Part shown: positions 22,568 to 33,558 of the stretch, piece by piece | How positions within the stretch are numbered: position 1 is the first letter of the stretch | How the letters are laid out: each line of letters opens with the position of its first letter | Assembly: GCA_003049465.1 (NCBI GenBank) | Contig: PYSS01000095.1 | Coordinates: 90,318-154,317, forward strand | Length of the DNA: 64,000 bases | Reading direction: 5' to 3' | DNA from: Magnaporthiopsis rhizophila | Lineage: Eukaryota; Ascomycota; Sordariomycetes; Magnaporthales; Magnaporthaceae | Made by a program: the position numbers and the translations under genes | Notes under the pieces: model-generated | What the model saw: only the letters and a program-made list of their open reading frames with translations | The model's database searches: none | Told to the model about the DNA's origin: nothing

Positions 22568-24797
22568 ATGGCGGGCTCAGTCGCTGCCCAGGACTCTCCC
22601 AGCGCCAGCAGTGACTCGCTTGACCAGGTTGATTGCAATATCATCGAACGCAAGCCCGGCGAATCTTCCATGAAAAAGCCCCTCTTTGAAGACGACGACG
22701 ACGAGAGCTCGGGGAGCGATGAAGACTCGGAGGATGGCGGCGCAAAACTAGCCGACAGCTCGGCCGTCCTTAAAATCAACGATGAATATGCCCGCAGGTT
22801 CGAGCACAACAAGAAGCGTGAGGAACGGCAAAAACGTTGGTCTCCCCTGGCGTCTTGATGGCAACCCCGCCCGTCTCCCCGACGATCCTCCAGCGCTTGC
22901 TAACTGCCAATTGCTAGTGGAGGAGAAGCATGGACGGGCGCTTGCCAATGGAAAGAACGGAGACGATGAGTCTGAGTCGTCGGATGACGAGACTGAGGAC
23001 GAGGAGGGTTTCCTAGCTACCGAAGATCTCGACGCTGAAATCTCGGCAACCCTCCAGGCCATCAAGAACAAAGATCCCAGGATCTACGACGAAGGCACGA
23101 CCTTCTACAGGCCGATCGATGAGGCTTCGGCCTCTGTGTCCAAGCCATCCAAGGAGAAGGCCGTTACCCTGAAGGATTACCACCGGGAGAGGTACATGAA
23201 AGGGGACGTAGGCGCCGACTTCGAGGACGACTCCGAGGCCGCCCCGCCGCCGCAAAAAACATATGTTCAGGAGCAGGAAGACCTCAAAAAGTCCATCATG
23301 AACGAGATCAACGCCCTTGCGGAGAACGGCTCCGACGACGAGAGCGAGGATGATGCGTTTATAAAGAAAAAGGCCAAGAAGCCCGAAGACGAGTCTCCTG
23401 CCGCTGACGGCGTGCATCCTTCCAGGGCTGCCAAACTTCAGCTCACTGAAGCGGACGTTGCCAGCGCAGACAAGGACCCGGAGCTTTTTCTCTCCAACTT
23501 CATGAGCTCACGCGCATGGCTCCCTCCAGAGGGCTCCAAGTGGGAGGCGTTTGAATCTGACGACGAGGACAAGGACAACGTCAACTTCGCCGAGGAATTT
23601 GAGACGGCGTATAACATGAGGTTTGAGGACCCTGAAAAGAGCAATGAGGTCCTCAAGTCATACTCGCGCTCGCTTGTCGCCGAGAAGTCGGTACGACGGG
23701 AGGAGAAGAAGGGAAGAAAGCGGCAGCGCGAGCTCGAGAAGGAGCGGAAGGAGCTTGAGAAGCAGGAGAGGCGGGAAGAGCGCGGCAGGCTTCGGCGCCT
23801 CAAGATCGAGGAGGCAGAAGAGAAGCTGAAGCAGATCAAGAAGGTCGCCGGGTTTAGCGGCAAGGAGCTAAAGGAAGAAGAGTGGGTCAAGCTTCTGGAC
23901 GACAACTGGGACAACGAGAAGTGGGAAGCCGAGATGCGCAAGCAGTTTGGCGACGACTATTATGCTGAGGGCGAGGCCGACGCCAACAGCTCGGGCGACG
24001 AGGAGGCGGGCTCATCCAAGAAGAAGCGGAAGCCCAAGAAGCCGAAGTGGGACGACGATATCGACATCAAAGATATCGTCCCGGACTTTGACGATTCGCT
24101 TCCACCCAATATTACTCTTAGCGACGGCGAGGATGAGGACGACAGTCCCAATGGCGCCGAGGCGCCGGAGGATGGTGATGACGACGACGAAGAAGGAGGG
24201 AACCCAGCCAAGAAGCGCAAGACGTCCAAAGATCACAAAAAAGACCGTGCTGCTGCCAAAAGGGCCGCACGGCAGGAGCGGGCGAAGATCGAGGCGCTGG
24301 TGGACCAGCAGTTGGAGCTGGAAGACCCAAGTGCGCTCGGTTCGTTCAAAAGCAAGAGGAAGCAGAGCTCGGGCGGCTTTCGGTACCGCGAGACGTCGCC
24401 CACGTCGTTTGGGCTTACAGCGCACGACATCCTGCTGGCGCCGTCGGACGCGGTTCTCAACGAGTTCGCGGGCCTCAAGAAGCTCGCCAGCTTCCGCGAT
24501 GCTGAGAAAAAGCGCAAAGACAAGAAGCGCCTGGGTAAGAAGGCTCGCCTACGGCAGTGGCGCCGTGACAACTTTGGTCGTGAGTTTGAGCACACGGGCC
24601 CCACGTACGGCTTCGAGCGCGTCGCGGCAGCTGCCGAAGACGCGGACGGCGGATACGGCGCCGCGGAGCAAGGGCCGAGGCATGGCAAGAGCAAGGACAA
24701 GGGGAAGGGGAAGGCCAAGGAGGATGTGGCATCGGAAGGGGGCGAGATGGGCAAGAAGAGCAAGAGGAAAAGATCAAGGGGGAAGGCTAGCGCCTAG
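22568..24797 (+). CDS. KRI1: KRI1, nucleolar ribosome-assembly factor
   Basis: Two exons (22568-22835, 22918-24797) give 715 residues, the usual size for fungal Kri1. The protein is strongly charged, with Asp/Glu/Ser clusters (EDDDDESSGSDEDSEDGG, DDETEDEEGF) and Lys/Glu helices. The family marks are INDEYARRFEHNKKREE near residue 75, the EDLDAEISATLQAIKNKDPRIYD block, the central ELEKERKELEKQERREERGRLRRLK helix with WVKLLDDNWDNEKWEAEM, and the C-terminal Kri1 domain with FRYRETSPTSFGLTAHDILLA and KKARLRQWRRDNFG. In yeast Kri1 works with Krr1 in 40S subunit maturation. The intron uses a GTTGGT donor and a GCTAAC branch site and joins K to LEEKHG. The C-terminus is a basic KGKGKAK/KRKRSRGKASA tail that probably acts as a nucleolar signal. 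Confidence 0.95.
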
Positions 24798-25038
24798 GTC
24801 AATATGTTAGGTATTGTGACATACCTATTATGCTAGCTATCATCTGTATATTGTCTACATGATTAACTACGGGCACCCGGTGTAGTCCATCGCGTGAGTG
24901 CCGAGCAACGTTGTAAATTGAGGTTGAGTGGACTGCGTTGCGTGGCATGCTCTCGGTGCGTGCGCTTGTGTACCTGAGCTTTGGACCGAAGGAAGAAAAC
25001 AGCCGGGATAACATCGAAATGCCAAACATTGCCGTTAT

Positions 25039-25081
<43 letters not shown>

Positions 25082-25365
25082 GCTTGGACCCGTGCGCCTT
25101 CTCCTATCTCCCCAGTAGAAAGCGAGTGTAGGCAGGTGCCCGTGGCGAGCTTATTAGGCGGGTGCCTGCCGTGTTGTCGCTCCGAAATCTGCCTAGCCCA
25201 ACTGGGCAATAAGCTTGGGGTAGGTATGTCTGATGGATGTATGTAAGGTGATACATCATAATCAATTGCCTCGGAATGACAACAAGTGGAATTAAAGGGG
25301 AAAAAAAAGAAAAGATACCTAGAGAAAAAGGGCAAAAATCACTAACGCTAATCGCGACCGGCGTA
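24798..25365. other. KRI1 3' flank and permease promoter
   Basis: About 570 bases. A 36-base poly-A run (25044-25079) lies about 290 bases upstream of the permease start. Such dA:dT tracts often keep nucleosomes away from promoters. An in-frame ATG at 25276 could extend the permease by 30 residues. Confidence 0.55.
25044..25079 (+). repeat. Poly-A run of 36 bases
   Basis: An uninterrupted A tract following TTT in the region upstream of the amino-acid permease. Confidence 0.95.
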
Positions 25366-27402
25366 ATGCAACCGCCGACGTTCGGTTCGCCGACGGCGCC
25401 CAGCACCAGCACCAGCACCACCAGCAGAAATCCCGCGGGCGGGGACATTGAGCTGAGCCTGCTGTCGGGCAAGGAGGACAGCGTCGCGCAGGGCAGCAGC
25501 TATAGCATGCGCGAGCCCGCCTACGACGACGACGACGACGACGACGAGCCGCGGCCCGGCCCCATGCGCCGCTGGGCCGACAGCTTCCGGCGCGACCCGG
25601 GCAGGCGCATCACGCCAAAGGCCGTGCCGCTGTCGCTGGCGCCGGCCGGCCGCCTGCCCGTCGTCGCGGCGGCCTTTGCGCCTCCTCCCGCCCCGCCGCC
25701 GCGCGACCCCCCCGAGGCGGCGGCCGGCCACCACTTCTTCGACCTGCACGGCGCCGCGCTCGCCACGGCCAACTCGGCCCTGTCGCGCGAGCTCAAGGGC
25801 CGGCACCTGCAGATGATCGCCATGGGCGGCTCCATCGGCACCGGCCTCTTCGTCGCGTCGGGCACCGCCCTCAGCACCGGCGGCCCGGCCTCGGTCCTGC
25901 TGGCCTACTGCATCATCGGCCTCATGCTCTACTGCACCGTCCACGCCCTCGGCGAGCTGGCCGTCGTCTTCCCCGTCGCCGGCTCCTTCTCCGCCTTCTC
26001 CACCCGCTTCCTCGACCCGTCGTGGGGCTTCGCCATGGGCTGGAACTACGCGCTGCAGTGGCTCGTCGTCCTGCCGCTCGAGATCATCGCTGCCTCCATC
26101 ACCATCAGCTACTGGAACGACAGGCTCGACCGCTCCATCTTTGTCACCATCTTCCTCGTCGTCATTGTCGTCATCAACCTGTTTGGCGTCAAGGGCTACG
26201 GCGAGGCCGAGTTTGTCTTTGCCATCATTAAGGTTACTGCCGTCATTGGCTTTATGTGAGTTTTATTTCTGTCGTTCCCTTCCTCCGACACCGTAAAAAA
26301 TAATGGCCCAACTGACAGAGAGAGGGAGGGATAAAAAAGCCTCCTGGGCATCGTCATCAATATCGGCGGAACCAAGGATGAGGGCTACATCGGCACAAAG
26401 TACTGGCACGACCCCGGCGCCTTCAACAACGGCTTCAAGGGGCTCTGCTCCGTCTTCGTCACGGCCGCCTTCGCCTTCGCCGGCACCGAGCTCGTGGGCC
26501 TGGCCGCCGCCGAGACGGCCAACCCCCGCAAGTCGCTGCCGACTGCCATCAAGCAGGTCTTTTGGCGCATCACGCTCTTCTACGTCGTCGCCCTTACCGT
26601 CGTCGGGCTGCTTGTGCCGTACGACAACCCGGACCTGATGGGTGCCACGTCGGTCGTCGACCTCAACTCGAGCCCCTTCGTCATCGCCATCGAGAGCGCG
26701 GGCATCGAGGTGCTGCCGTCGGTCATGAACAGCGTCATCCTCATCGCCGTCCTCAGCGTCGGCAACAGCTCCGTCTTCGGCTCCAGCCGCACCCTCGCCG
26801 CCCTCGCCGACCAGGGCCAGGCGCCCCGCATCCTGTCCTACGTCGACCGCCGCGGCCGCCCCCTCGTCGCCATCCTCGTGTCGTCGTCGCTCGGCCTGAT
26901 CGCCTACGTCGCCAGCCACCGGGACCAGGAGTTGATCCTGAACTGGCTGCTCGCCGTCTCCGCCCTCAGCTCCATCTTCACCTGGGGCAGCATCTGCCTG
27001 GCCCACATCCGCTTCAGGCGCGCCTGGCTCCGCGGCGGCAGGTCGCTCGGCGACCTCGCCTTCCGCGCCCAGGCCGGCGTCGCCGGCTCCTGGCTCGGCT
27101 TCGTGCTCAACCTCGTCTTCCTCGTCGCCCAGTTCTGGGTCGGCATCTGGCCGCTGGGCTTCGAACGCATGACCTCGGTCGAGATCGCCGCCGAGTTCTT
27201 CCTCCGCTGCATGGCCGTCCCCATCGTCCTCGTCATGTGGCTCGGCCACAAGCTCTACTACCGCACCTCCTTTGTGCGCACCGACGACATGGATCTCGAC
27301 ACGGGCCGTCGCGATTTCAACCTCCCCATCCTCATGGCTCAGGAGGTCTCGGAGAAGCGGTCCTGGCCAACTTGGAAAAGATTATATAGGTACTTCTGCT
27401 AA
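25366..27402 (+). CDS. Amino-acid permease (fungal YAT family, APC superfamily)
   Basis: Two exons (25366-26255, 26340-27402) give 650 residues. A hydrophilic N-terminal tail of about 145 residues holds a run of seven Asp near residue 50 and a Pro/Ala-rich stretch. The first membrane helix follows with the family motif LKGRHLQMIAMGGSIGTGLF, which binds the amino-acid backbone. About twelve hydrophobic helices can be counted. Other marks are GELAVVFPVAGSF, GFAMGWNYALQWL, VIGFILLGIVIN (formed by splicing), AFAFAGTELVGLAAAETANPRKSLPTAI and SVGNSSVFGSSRTLAALADQGQAP. The protein ends in RYFC; yeast permeases of this family end in a similar -F-W-C that is palmitoylated. It should work in the plasma membrane as a proton-coupled amino-acid importer; the substrate cannot be read from sequence. 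Codon use is strongly GC-biased, giving long antisense ORFs. The ATG at 25276 is an alternative start. Confidence 0.93.
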
Positions 27403-28089
27403 TTTTCTCTTTTTTTTTTTCGGTTGTTTGTTTCACGTTTCCCTTTCCTCCCTCGAGTTTTTTTCTTTCTTGTAATTTCCTTACCAATCCTCCTTACCGT
27501 CTTGTGTATTCACTGTCTTTTTTTTGTCTGTCTGCCTCCCTTTCTCTCAGTCTAGATCGCATTTTTATGCATGCGGATAGACTCTTTGACTGCCGTACAT
27601 ACCAGAGTATGCGAAACGAGGAATGATTCCAGGAGCGTGGCGTCTTTGTATGAATCTATGCCCTTGTACACACATTGAACTACGACAGACACGGTCTTCT
27701 GGCCCGAGGACATTTTGAATAAAACAAGAAAGACAAAACAGAATATTTGCAAACACCTGCGACTTTAATGTAACAACGCGGGCGAGCAGACAACTCAAAA
27801 TCGTATGAACGGCACAACTTTTAATCAAACAAAATGGCTATTCTGTGCTAAGTTGCCAGAAAAGACATAGGAGAGGGCGCCAGCAGCGCTCTGTGGATGG
27901 CCAAGGCACCGTGCGTGGGCTCGACGTGTCGTGCTCGGTCTAGCTCGGTGCTCAGTCAAGGGGAAAGATAGAAAAAAAAAGCACAAGAATACATAATCGT
28001 GAGCAGCGTGTGCGCATCAGATCATAATAAAGACAAATATGGGAACTGAAGAGTCATGGAAAGAGAGGCCGGCACGCGCGCCGCGCCTC
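27403..28089. other. Convergent intergenic region
   Basis: About 690 bases between the 3' ends of the permease (+) and the NTF2-like gene (-). It is T-rich just after the permease stop (27411-27420 and beyond), which fits a 3' UTR. No gene is seen. Confidence 0.6.
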
Positions 28090-29996
28090 TCAAAAGTCCC
28101 AGAAGCTGCCCGCCTTGGCGGGGACGGCTTGCTTCCTGCCAGCAAGCGGGCGGGGCGGTGGCTGCTCGTCGGCCTCCTCCTCCTCGCCGTAAAGCCAGTC
28201 TCGGTTGGTGCCTTTCTTGCCGCCCACTGGTGCAAAGAATCAGCGTTAGCAGGCATTCAGCAAACACGAACGTGAAAAGGATCGCGCGGTGGGGCATCTG
28301 CCGAGCACCCGGTCCGATCCCCCGGGCAGATTGGATTACACCATTTAGACCGAAATTTGCAATGCTAGAACTTACTTCCGTCTCCGCCGATGACGATTCC
28401 GCGTTCATCCGGCTTCTTGGTGCCGCGGCCGGCGGGCAGGCTGTTCTCCTTCTGAGACACGGGGGACTTGTCGTACGAAGACCAGTTGGCCTCCATATTC
28501 TTGACCACCTTCTTGCGGTCCTCCGGAATCGGTGGCCTGGACGCCTTGGCACCGAATTCAGATTGGCGGGGGCTGTCGTCAGTCATTTCAAACTTGGAGT
28601 TGAAGTCGCGGCGCCTGTCCTTGAGGTTCGTGATGTTGCCGAGTGCACGCGAGTCGGTACCGTCTTGGGGTGCGGAGCCGTCCTCGCTGTACAGGTTGTT
28701 CTTGTACAGGCCGAGCCCTTCGTTCTGGCCAACACCGCGGGGTCGGGCGGCCGGGCGCGGCTCGCCGCTAGCTTCACCGTCGTCCTGGAGCTCAAAGTTG
28801 GCCGCGGCATCCCGACGAGGCTTGGGCGGGGCGGGCTTCTGAGCCGCCGGCGTCTCGGCCACATCGTTGTTCTCAGTGCTCCAGTGGCGGACCTCCTGAG
28901 ACCGCGTGGGGCGCGGACGCGGTTTCGACGGAGTCGTAAAGTCCTCAAAAGCCCACTGACTCTTGTGCTTTCCGGTCGGCACATCTTCAAAAGCGGTGCC
29001 CTTGACGGGCGCGTCCCGCGGGTCGCTGCCGTCGACAAAGTCAAAGTGTTCGTACTTCTTAGGGTTTGGGCGGTAGAAGCGGTCGGGGGCTCTGTCCTCG
29101 GGTGAGTCCGGCTCCTGGGCTTCGGCCGCGCCCTCGAAAAGCCGCATGGGCTGGAAGTTCTTGCCGGCCCCGCCCTTGGGCGCGATGACGCTCCTGGAGG
29201 GCGAATCACCAGACACCCCCGAGCCATTGTCCTCCTCGGGCTCATCGCCGAGGATCTCGGTGAAGGACCGCTGGCGGGGTCGCGTCTTGCCAGCGTAGGG
29301 AGAGATGAAGCTCTCGGGCTCGGGCTCCTCGGCGCGGGGGGCAAAGAGATTCAGGGAGGCGTGGGGGTCGCGCATCGCATTAGTCGAGCTTCCGCGCGAG
29401 CGCGAAGACAGATCTGTCGCTTCCGCCGCGACGGCTCCACCGCCGACACACTTGGCGATCAGCTTGATCTGATCCTTGCTATCCCGGATAGGCCAGTTGC
29501 GACCGCTTTTGCCAATTACATCGAGCTGTTTCAGGAGCGAACCCTGGTCCCAGGACTGGCGGATCTGGACGATCTTGCTGGCCGCGTTGAAGGTCACAAA
29601 GTGCGTCTGTGGTCGGAGTCCCGGTTAGCTGGTTGTGGCGGCGATTCTTTCTTTTGGAACGGGGAGCAGGAGTAAACGCACCACAGCAAGGTGGACAGCG
29701 CGGTCAGCGACGAAGTTGTCGTCCAGCCCAGGCAGGTAAGGCCCGCCGCTGACGGTGAACTCGAGCGTGGTTTCAGTCTCGAGGGCAATGCGCAGACCGT
29801 CGCGACCCTCAATGACGGAGAGGACATCCTCTTTGGTCTTGTTGAGGTGCTTGCGCAAGCCCGTGATATGCTTGACAACATCGGCCGCACCGGCAACAGT
29901 GGTGGTGGTGGTTATGTAGCTCAGTGACGCGTTATCTGCCAGGGCGGACGGGTCCGGCGTAGCGAGGAAGCGCAGGTAGACGTCGTGAAGTGTCAT
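28090..29996 (-). CDS. NTF2-like domain protein with conserved C-terminal tail, function unknown
   Basis: Three exons on the minus strand (29996-29682, 29606-28376, 28226-28090) give 560 residues. Residues 1-150 look like an NTF2-type cone fold: helical start (MTLHDVYLRFLATPDPSALA), ITGLRKHLNKTKEDVLSVIEG, then strands LRIALETETTLEFTVSGG, DNFVADRAVHLAVTHFVTFN and KIVQIRQSWDQGSLLKQLDVIG. The rest is disordered, with recurring short motifs such as SLNLFAP, GKTRPRQRSFTEILGDE, YRPNPKKYEHFDF, SQWAFEDFTTP and GLGLYKNNLY. The end is compact: RGIVIGGDGMGGKKGT, NRDWLYGEEEE and a final SFWDF. Similar proteins occur widely in filamentous ascomycetes under names such as NTF2-like or NTF2 and mRNA export, without experiments that I know of. 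Tandem aromatic-acidic motifs suggest many short binding sites. The ATG at 29996 is the first that starts the NTF2-like part. Confidence 0.8.
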
Positions 29997-30919
29997 CTTG
30001 CTTGCTTGTGTCGGATGATGGCGTTGGTGACAGCGCAAGGGGTGTGTTTCCGGGTCGGGCGGCGAATAAACTTTCCGAGGGGAAAAATATCCGTGGTGCA
30101 GGTGCTTCGGGAGTGAATGGAAGAGCCAGCGATAACCTGGTAGTCGAGGCACTTGAGGGCAAGAGAAGGGAACCTTGTGCTATGCGGTAGGCACCTGTAC
30201 CTGAACCTAAACCTGGACCTGGACCCGAGCCTATGAACCTAGGTAGAGTTTGCGCGCAGAGATATCTTGGGTGCGTTGTGAGAAAGGAGGTCACGAAAGA
30301 ACGATAGGCAAACAGATTATGGCAAAGGGACGCTTCCAGGAAGGTGCGGTGCGGTGTGGGCGCGTGACGGAGGGAAAACAGAAAAGACAGGCGCGTCAAG
30401 CAACAGAGAGACGAGAAGAGAATTGGGATGGAGGAAGGCAAGTGCCAGCCGGGCAGAAACAAGGCCTGGGCAACTTATTGGACAGAGGGAGGCGCAAACT
30501 GGCAGGCGTTTGAAAGGTGGGGGGAAGGGTGCTTGCCCCCCCCCCCCCCTGCGCGTTGTTTTGTTGACATCTGCCTCATCTTTTGCGAGTTGGTCAGAGC
30601 ACGGGCAGGCGAGGTTTGATCCTTCGCAGCCAAAAAGCAGGTACCGCACTGTATTCCAGTATTTACCGTACCAGCCGGGTGGGGCCCACTCAAATTCGCC
30701 TGTGCTGTAGCTGCATGCACGCCATCAAATTGCACGCCTTGCCTCTTCCGACCTTGGGGGCCCAGATGGATCCCAAATGACGGCATTAGGTGTCGCATCT
30801 GTGATCTCGCCTCGAGCGTGGAGGCGGAAAGGGGAAACCCGGACAAGGGCAAATAACGCAAACAGGAGAACTTCTCCTTCTCAATGTGTCACCTAACTTA
30901 TCCATTTTTTTCTTCTTCT

Positions 30920-30971
<52 letters not shown>

Positions 30972-31932
30972 CTTNTTTTTTTTTTTTGTTATTTAGCCTT
31001 TGCCAACGGGCAGATATTTCACCTGCTCGACCGCTGCACCAGAAAAACCGGCGGAAAGCTCCAGGGCAACCTGAGAAAGGCGGCTGTGCGCCAAGCCAAT
31101 CACAGGCCTGGCCAGATCCAAGGATCCCCAGACGGCTCCTGACTCCGTAATTAGCCCCGCTTCCAGACTGCGCCTACAAATCAGACCTTTCCTGCTATTT
31201 TGTACTCTCTCCTTTTGACACGCATGCATAGTCTTCATTTTGGCTTGTCCAAGCGAGGGCGGCCTGCCTGGCCTGTCAGCTGCCTTTCCGCCTCACACTG
31301 GCTGGACGCACCAGACAACCCTTAATATCATACCTACATACGGCATATGTCGCCGCGCCAGCCGAAGACGATTTGCATCCAGCCTTTCTATCACGAATTG
31401 GGTCCATTCGTCCGGCATCGCTGTCTCTCGGCACCCTGCAATGCTCCTTTGCTCCTGCTGGCCGAAACTGGCTTTCCGGTAGCTGCTTTCCTTGAATCTT
31501 CCAAGACTCTCAAGTTATCAAGTGGGAGGGAATCGTGTATTTGGGACTGTTGTCCTGATTACTAGATAAAAATCCCGAGTCTCTTCGGGTGAGAGCCTCA
31601 GATATGGAGGCACCGAGTTGGTTGCCTGGGTAAATATTGGGTGAGTGTAGCCAGCTAGCCCATCCCCGCCAGTCCTGTCCAATAAACGCCATAAAGTGCA
31701 GCCAAAACTCCAGCCAGTGGCGTAACAGTCGTGGGCTCGTGTGCTCGTGACTGTGCGCAGCCCCATCTCCAGTGAAAGTGAGAGAGAATGTGCCGAAAAA
31801 AGAAAAACGACATAGCAATAGAGAAATTAAGAGTAAGCAAAGTGTCAAAGGCCAGGCGGTAGCTCGTGGAACCAGCCATGATTAAGAAACCGCCGCCTAG
31901 CCCTTAAGTGACCCGAACTGCTCGTCACCTTC
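29997..31932. other. Intergenic region with long poly-T tract and an assembly N
   Basis: About 1.9 kb between the NTF2-like start and the 3' end of the next minus-strand gene. It holds a run of twelve C near 30536-30548, a 50-base T tract and one N at 30975. ORFs are short and motif-free. Confidence 0.6.
30922..30987 (+). repeat. Poly-T tract of about 65 bases with one N
   Basis: Fifty uninterrupted T (30922-30971), then CTT, an N at 30975, and twelve more T. A CTTCTTCTTCTT stretch leads into it. The N shows that the assembler could not resolve the length, so the true size is unknown. Confidence 0.95.
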
Positions 31933-33558
31933 TCAGCAGCCACCATACCTCACGCCCCGTTTGCCGAGCTCCTTGCGTCCAACGGCATCTTCCGGAAGCA
32001 CCCAGCCGCGCGCCCTCTTGGCCTCCCTCTTCTCTGCCAGCTGTGGCTGCGGCATCCAGTCGTCGCGAGGGAGGGCCTTGCGCCGGGTACCCTCGGCGGG
32101 GGCGCCGATCTCGCTCCGCCAGTGCGCGTGGCCAGGAGCGGCCTCGTCGCCCGCGAGCATGCAGAGACCCCAGAGGGCCAGGCAGGCGGCCAGCGAGGGC
32201 GAGGAAAGGCCGTTTCCGGCGTCCTCGCCGCTGCCCTGCGCCGCCAATTGCGTGCTCCCCACCTCGAGGTAGCCAAAGTGCGGAGTGTCCTCGGCTCCGT
32301 TCCTCACAAACACGAGCTCTATCTCGGTGAGGATGAAGCCGTAGCGGCACCCGTGCTCACGCATCACGTGGTGCAGGTGTGCCAGCCCCCTGAGGTACTC
32401 GACGCGCTTGATGTTGCCCTCGACCCGCATGCCCGTGTTGAACCTGTCGAAGCTCTTGACCAGGCCCACCACGCGGCCCGTCGGCTTGCCGCCGAAGATG
32501 GCCGCTGCCGACGAGGACTCGCCACTGACGTTGGCCACAAAGGCGCATTCAGACGACGACGCGCCCGCCACGCCGCTCTTGCTAGGCACAGACAGCTGGA
32601 GCGGCTTGTCGCTCGACAATGCCAGCGCAGCGTTGAGCTTGGGAAGATAGAAGCTCGCGTAGGCCGCATGCAGCGCCTGCTCGGTCTCCAGATGGCGCTG
32701 TGTCACGGGCGCATTGGGCAGGAGCGAGGCCGGCACCGGCACGGAGAGCAGAGCCGCGGCGCCGGGGAGGGCCAGGATGCTCGAGGCGCTGAAGCTCGTC
32801 CACGGCCGCACCTGTCGCACGTCCCACCAGAAGTGCTTCGTGTGCGGGTCCCTGAGTGGGAAAGAGATGGTGCGCACCAGGGCCGGGGCCGGGTTCGCAC
32901 TGGTAAGGTACGAAAGGAGTGTGCTAGTGGGGCCGAGTGCGGGGGCCGAAACCTCGGGAGTCATGGCAGCCGACGCGAGCGGCGAGGACTCGCGAGGGGC
33001 ATATGTCTGCTGTGGCTGGTGGTGGAAGAAGAAGGATGGGTCTGCCTGAGGCATGAGCGTCTGCGGCTGCATGGCGGACATGGGTGCAGGCACCGTGGTG
33101 GTGGCCATGCTGAACGGCGACATTTGCCTATACACGGGGAGACCATGGGCCCCCGCGGACATGCCGTCAACCAGTCCGCACGACGACGCCCGCCTTGGTG
33201 GCATGGTGATGGCTGATTCCGGTGATGTGGCAAAGGACACGGGAGAGCACAGCAGCTGCGACGAGCTGGAGGCGGCGTCCTCGGCCATGGAGGATACGTG
33301 CAGGGGCGACACGGCCATTGACTGAGGGCAAAAGACATTGGAGCTGTACCGGATGCTCTCTGGGTTGGTGTAGCTGCGCGCGTGGCTGGGCCGGAGCCTG
33401 TTGGAGCGAGTCGGCGCCGGCGATGTCCTCACGCGCTTTGGAGGGGATGCCGTGACGGGGCGAGGGGCCGTGTGGCCGATCGCCTGATCCTGGCTCCGGA
33501 TCTTGGGCAGCAGCAGAGGACCATGAGTGCGGATGGGTGACCGCGCCGGCGTGGTCAT
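31933..33558 (-). CDS. Conserved filamentous-fungal protein of unknown function
   Basis: A single open frame on the minus strand encodes 541 residues, beginning MTTPARSPIRTHGPLLLPKIR. Residues 1-210 are low-complexity (Ser, Pro, Ala, Met, Gln). The rest is ordered: STLLSYLTSANPAPALVRTISFP, HFWWDVRQVRPWTSFS, LETEQALHAAYASFYLPKLNAAL, then GRVVGLVKSFDRFNTGMR, RVEYLRGLAHLHHVMREHGCRYGF, ILTEIELVFVRNG and PHFGYLEV, ending in a basic tail with WMPQPQLAEKREAKRARGWVLPEDAVGRKE. From memory, close relatives exist across Pezizomycotina, and some automatic annotations call them sialidase. I see no sialidase Asp boxes, so I do not accept that label. The order of K-x-F-D, a helix ending in CRYGF and a strand ILTEIELVFVR loosely recalls nuclease-like alpha-beta folds, but no catalytic set can be named. 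An unusually long 4-kb gene-free region lies upstream. Confidence 0.75.
   Translation of the reverse strand: MTTPARSPIRTHGPLLLPKIRSQDQAIGHTAPRPVTASPPKRVRTSPAPTRSNRLRPSHARSYTNPESIRYSSNVFCPQSMAVSPLHVSSMAEDAASSSSQLLCSPVSFATSPESAITMPPRRASSCGLVDGMSAGAHGLPVYRQMSPFSMATTTVPAPMSAMQPQTLMPQADPSFFFHHQPQQTYAPRESSPLASAAMTPEVSAPALGPTSTLLSYLTSANPAPALVRTISFPLRDPHTKHFWWDVRQVRPWTSFSASSILALPGAAALLSVPVPASLLPNAPVTQRHLETEQALHAAYASFYLPKLNAALALSSDKPLQLSVPSKSGVAGASSSECAFVANVSGESSSAAAIFGGKPTGRVVGLVKSFDRFNTGMRVEGNIKRVEYLRGLAHLHHVMREHGCRYGFILTEIELVFVRNGAEDTPHFGYLEVGSTQLAAQGSGEDAGNGLSSPSLAACLALWGLCMLAGDEAAPGHAHWRSEIGAPAEGTRRKALPRDDWMPQPQLAEKREAKRARGWVLPEDAVGRKELGKRGVRYGGC

Noticed and set aside
26263..27249. 328-codon minus-strand open frame opposite the permease
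   Set aside because: Its composition (Glu, Asp, Gly, Ala, Arg only in quantity) is the complement of the permease's GC-rich codons; the plus strand is clearly coding.
31933..33558. Sialidase label for the 541-residue protein
   Set aside because: No Asp-box repeats or catalytic Arg triad can be seen; the name seems to be a propagated annotation.
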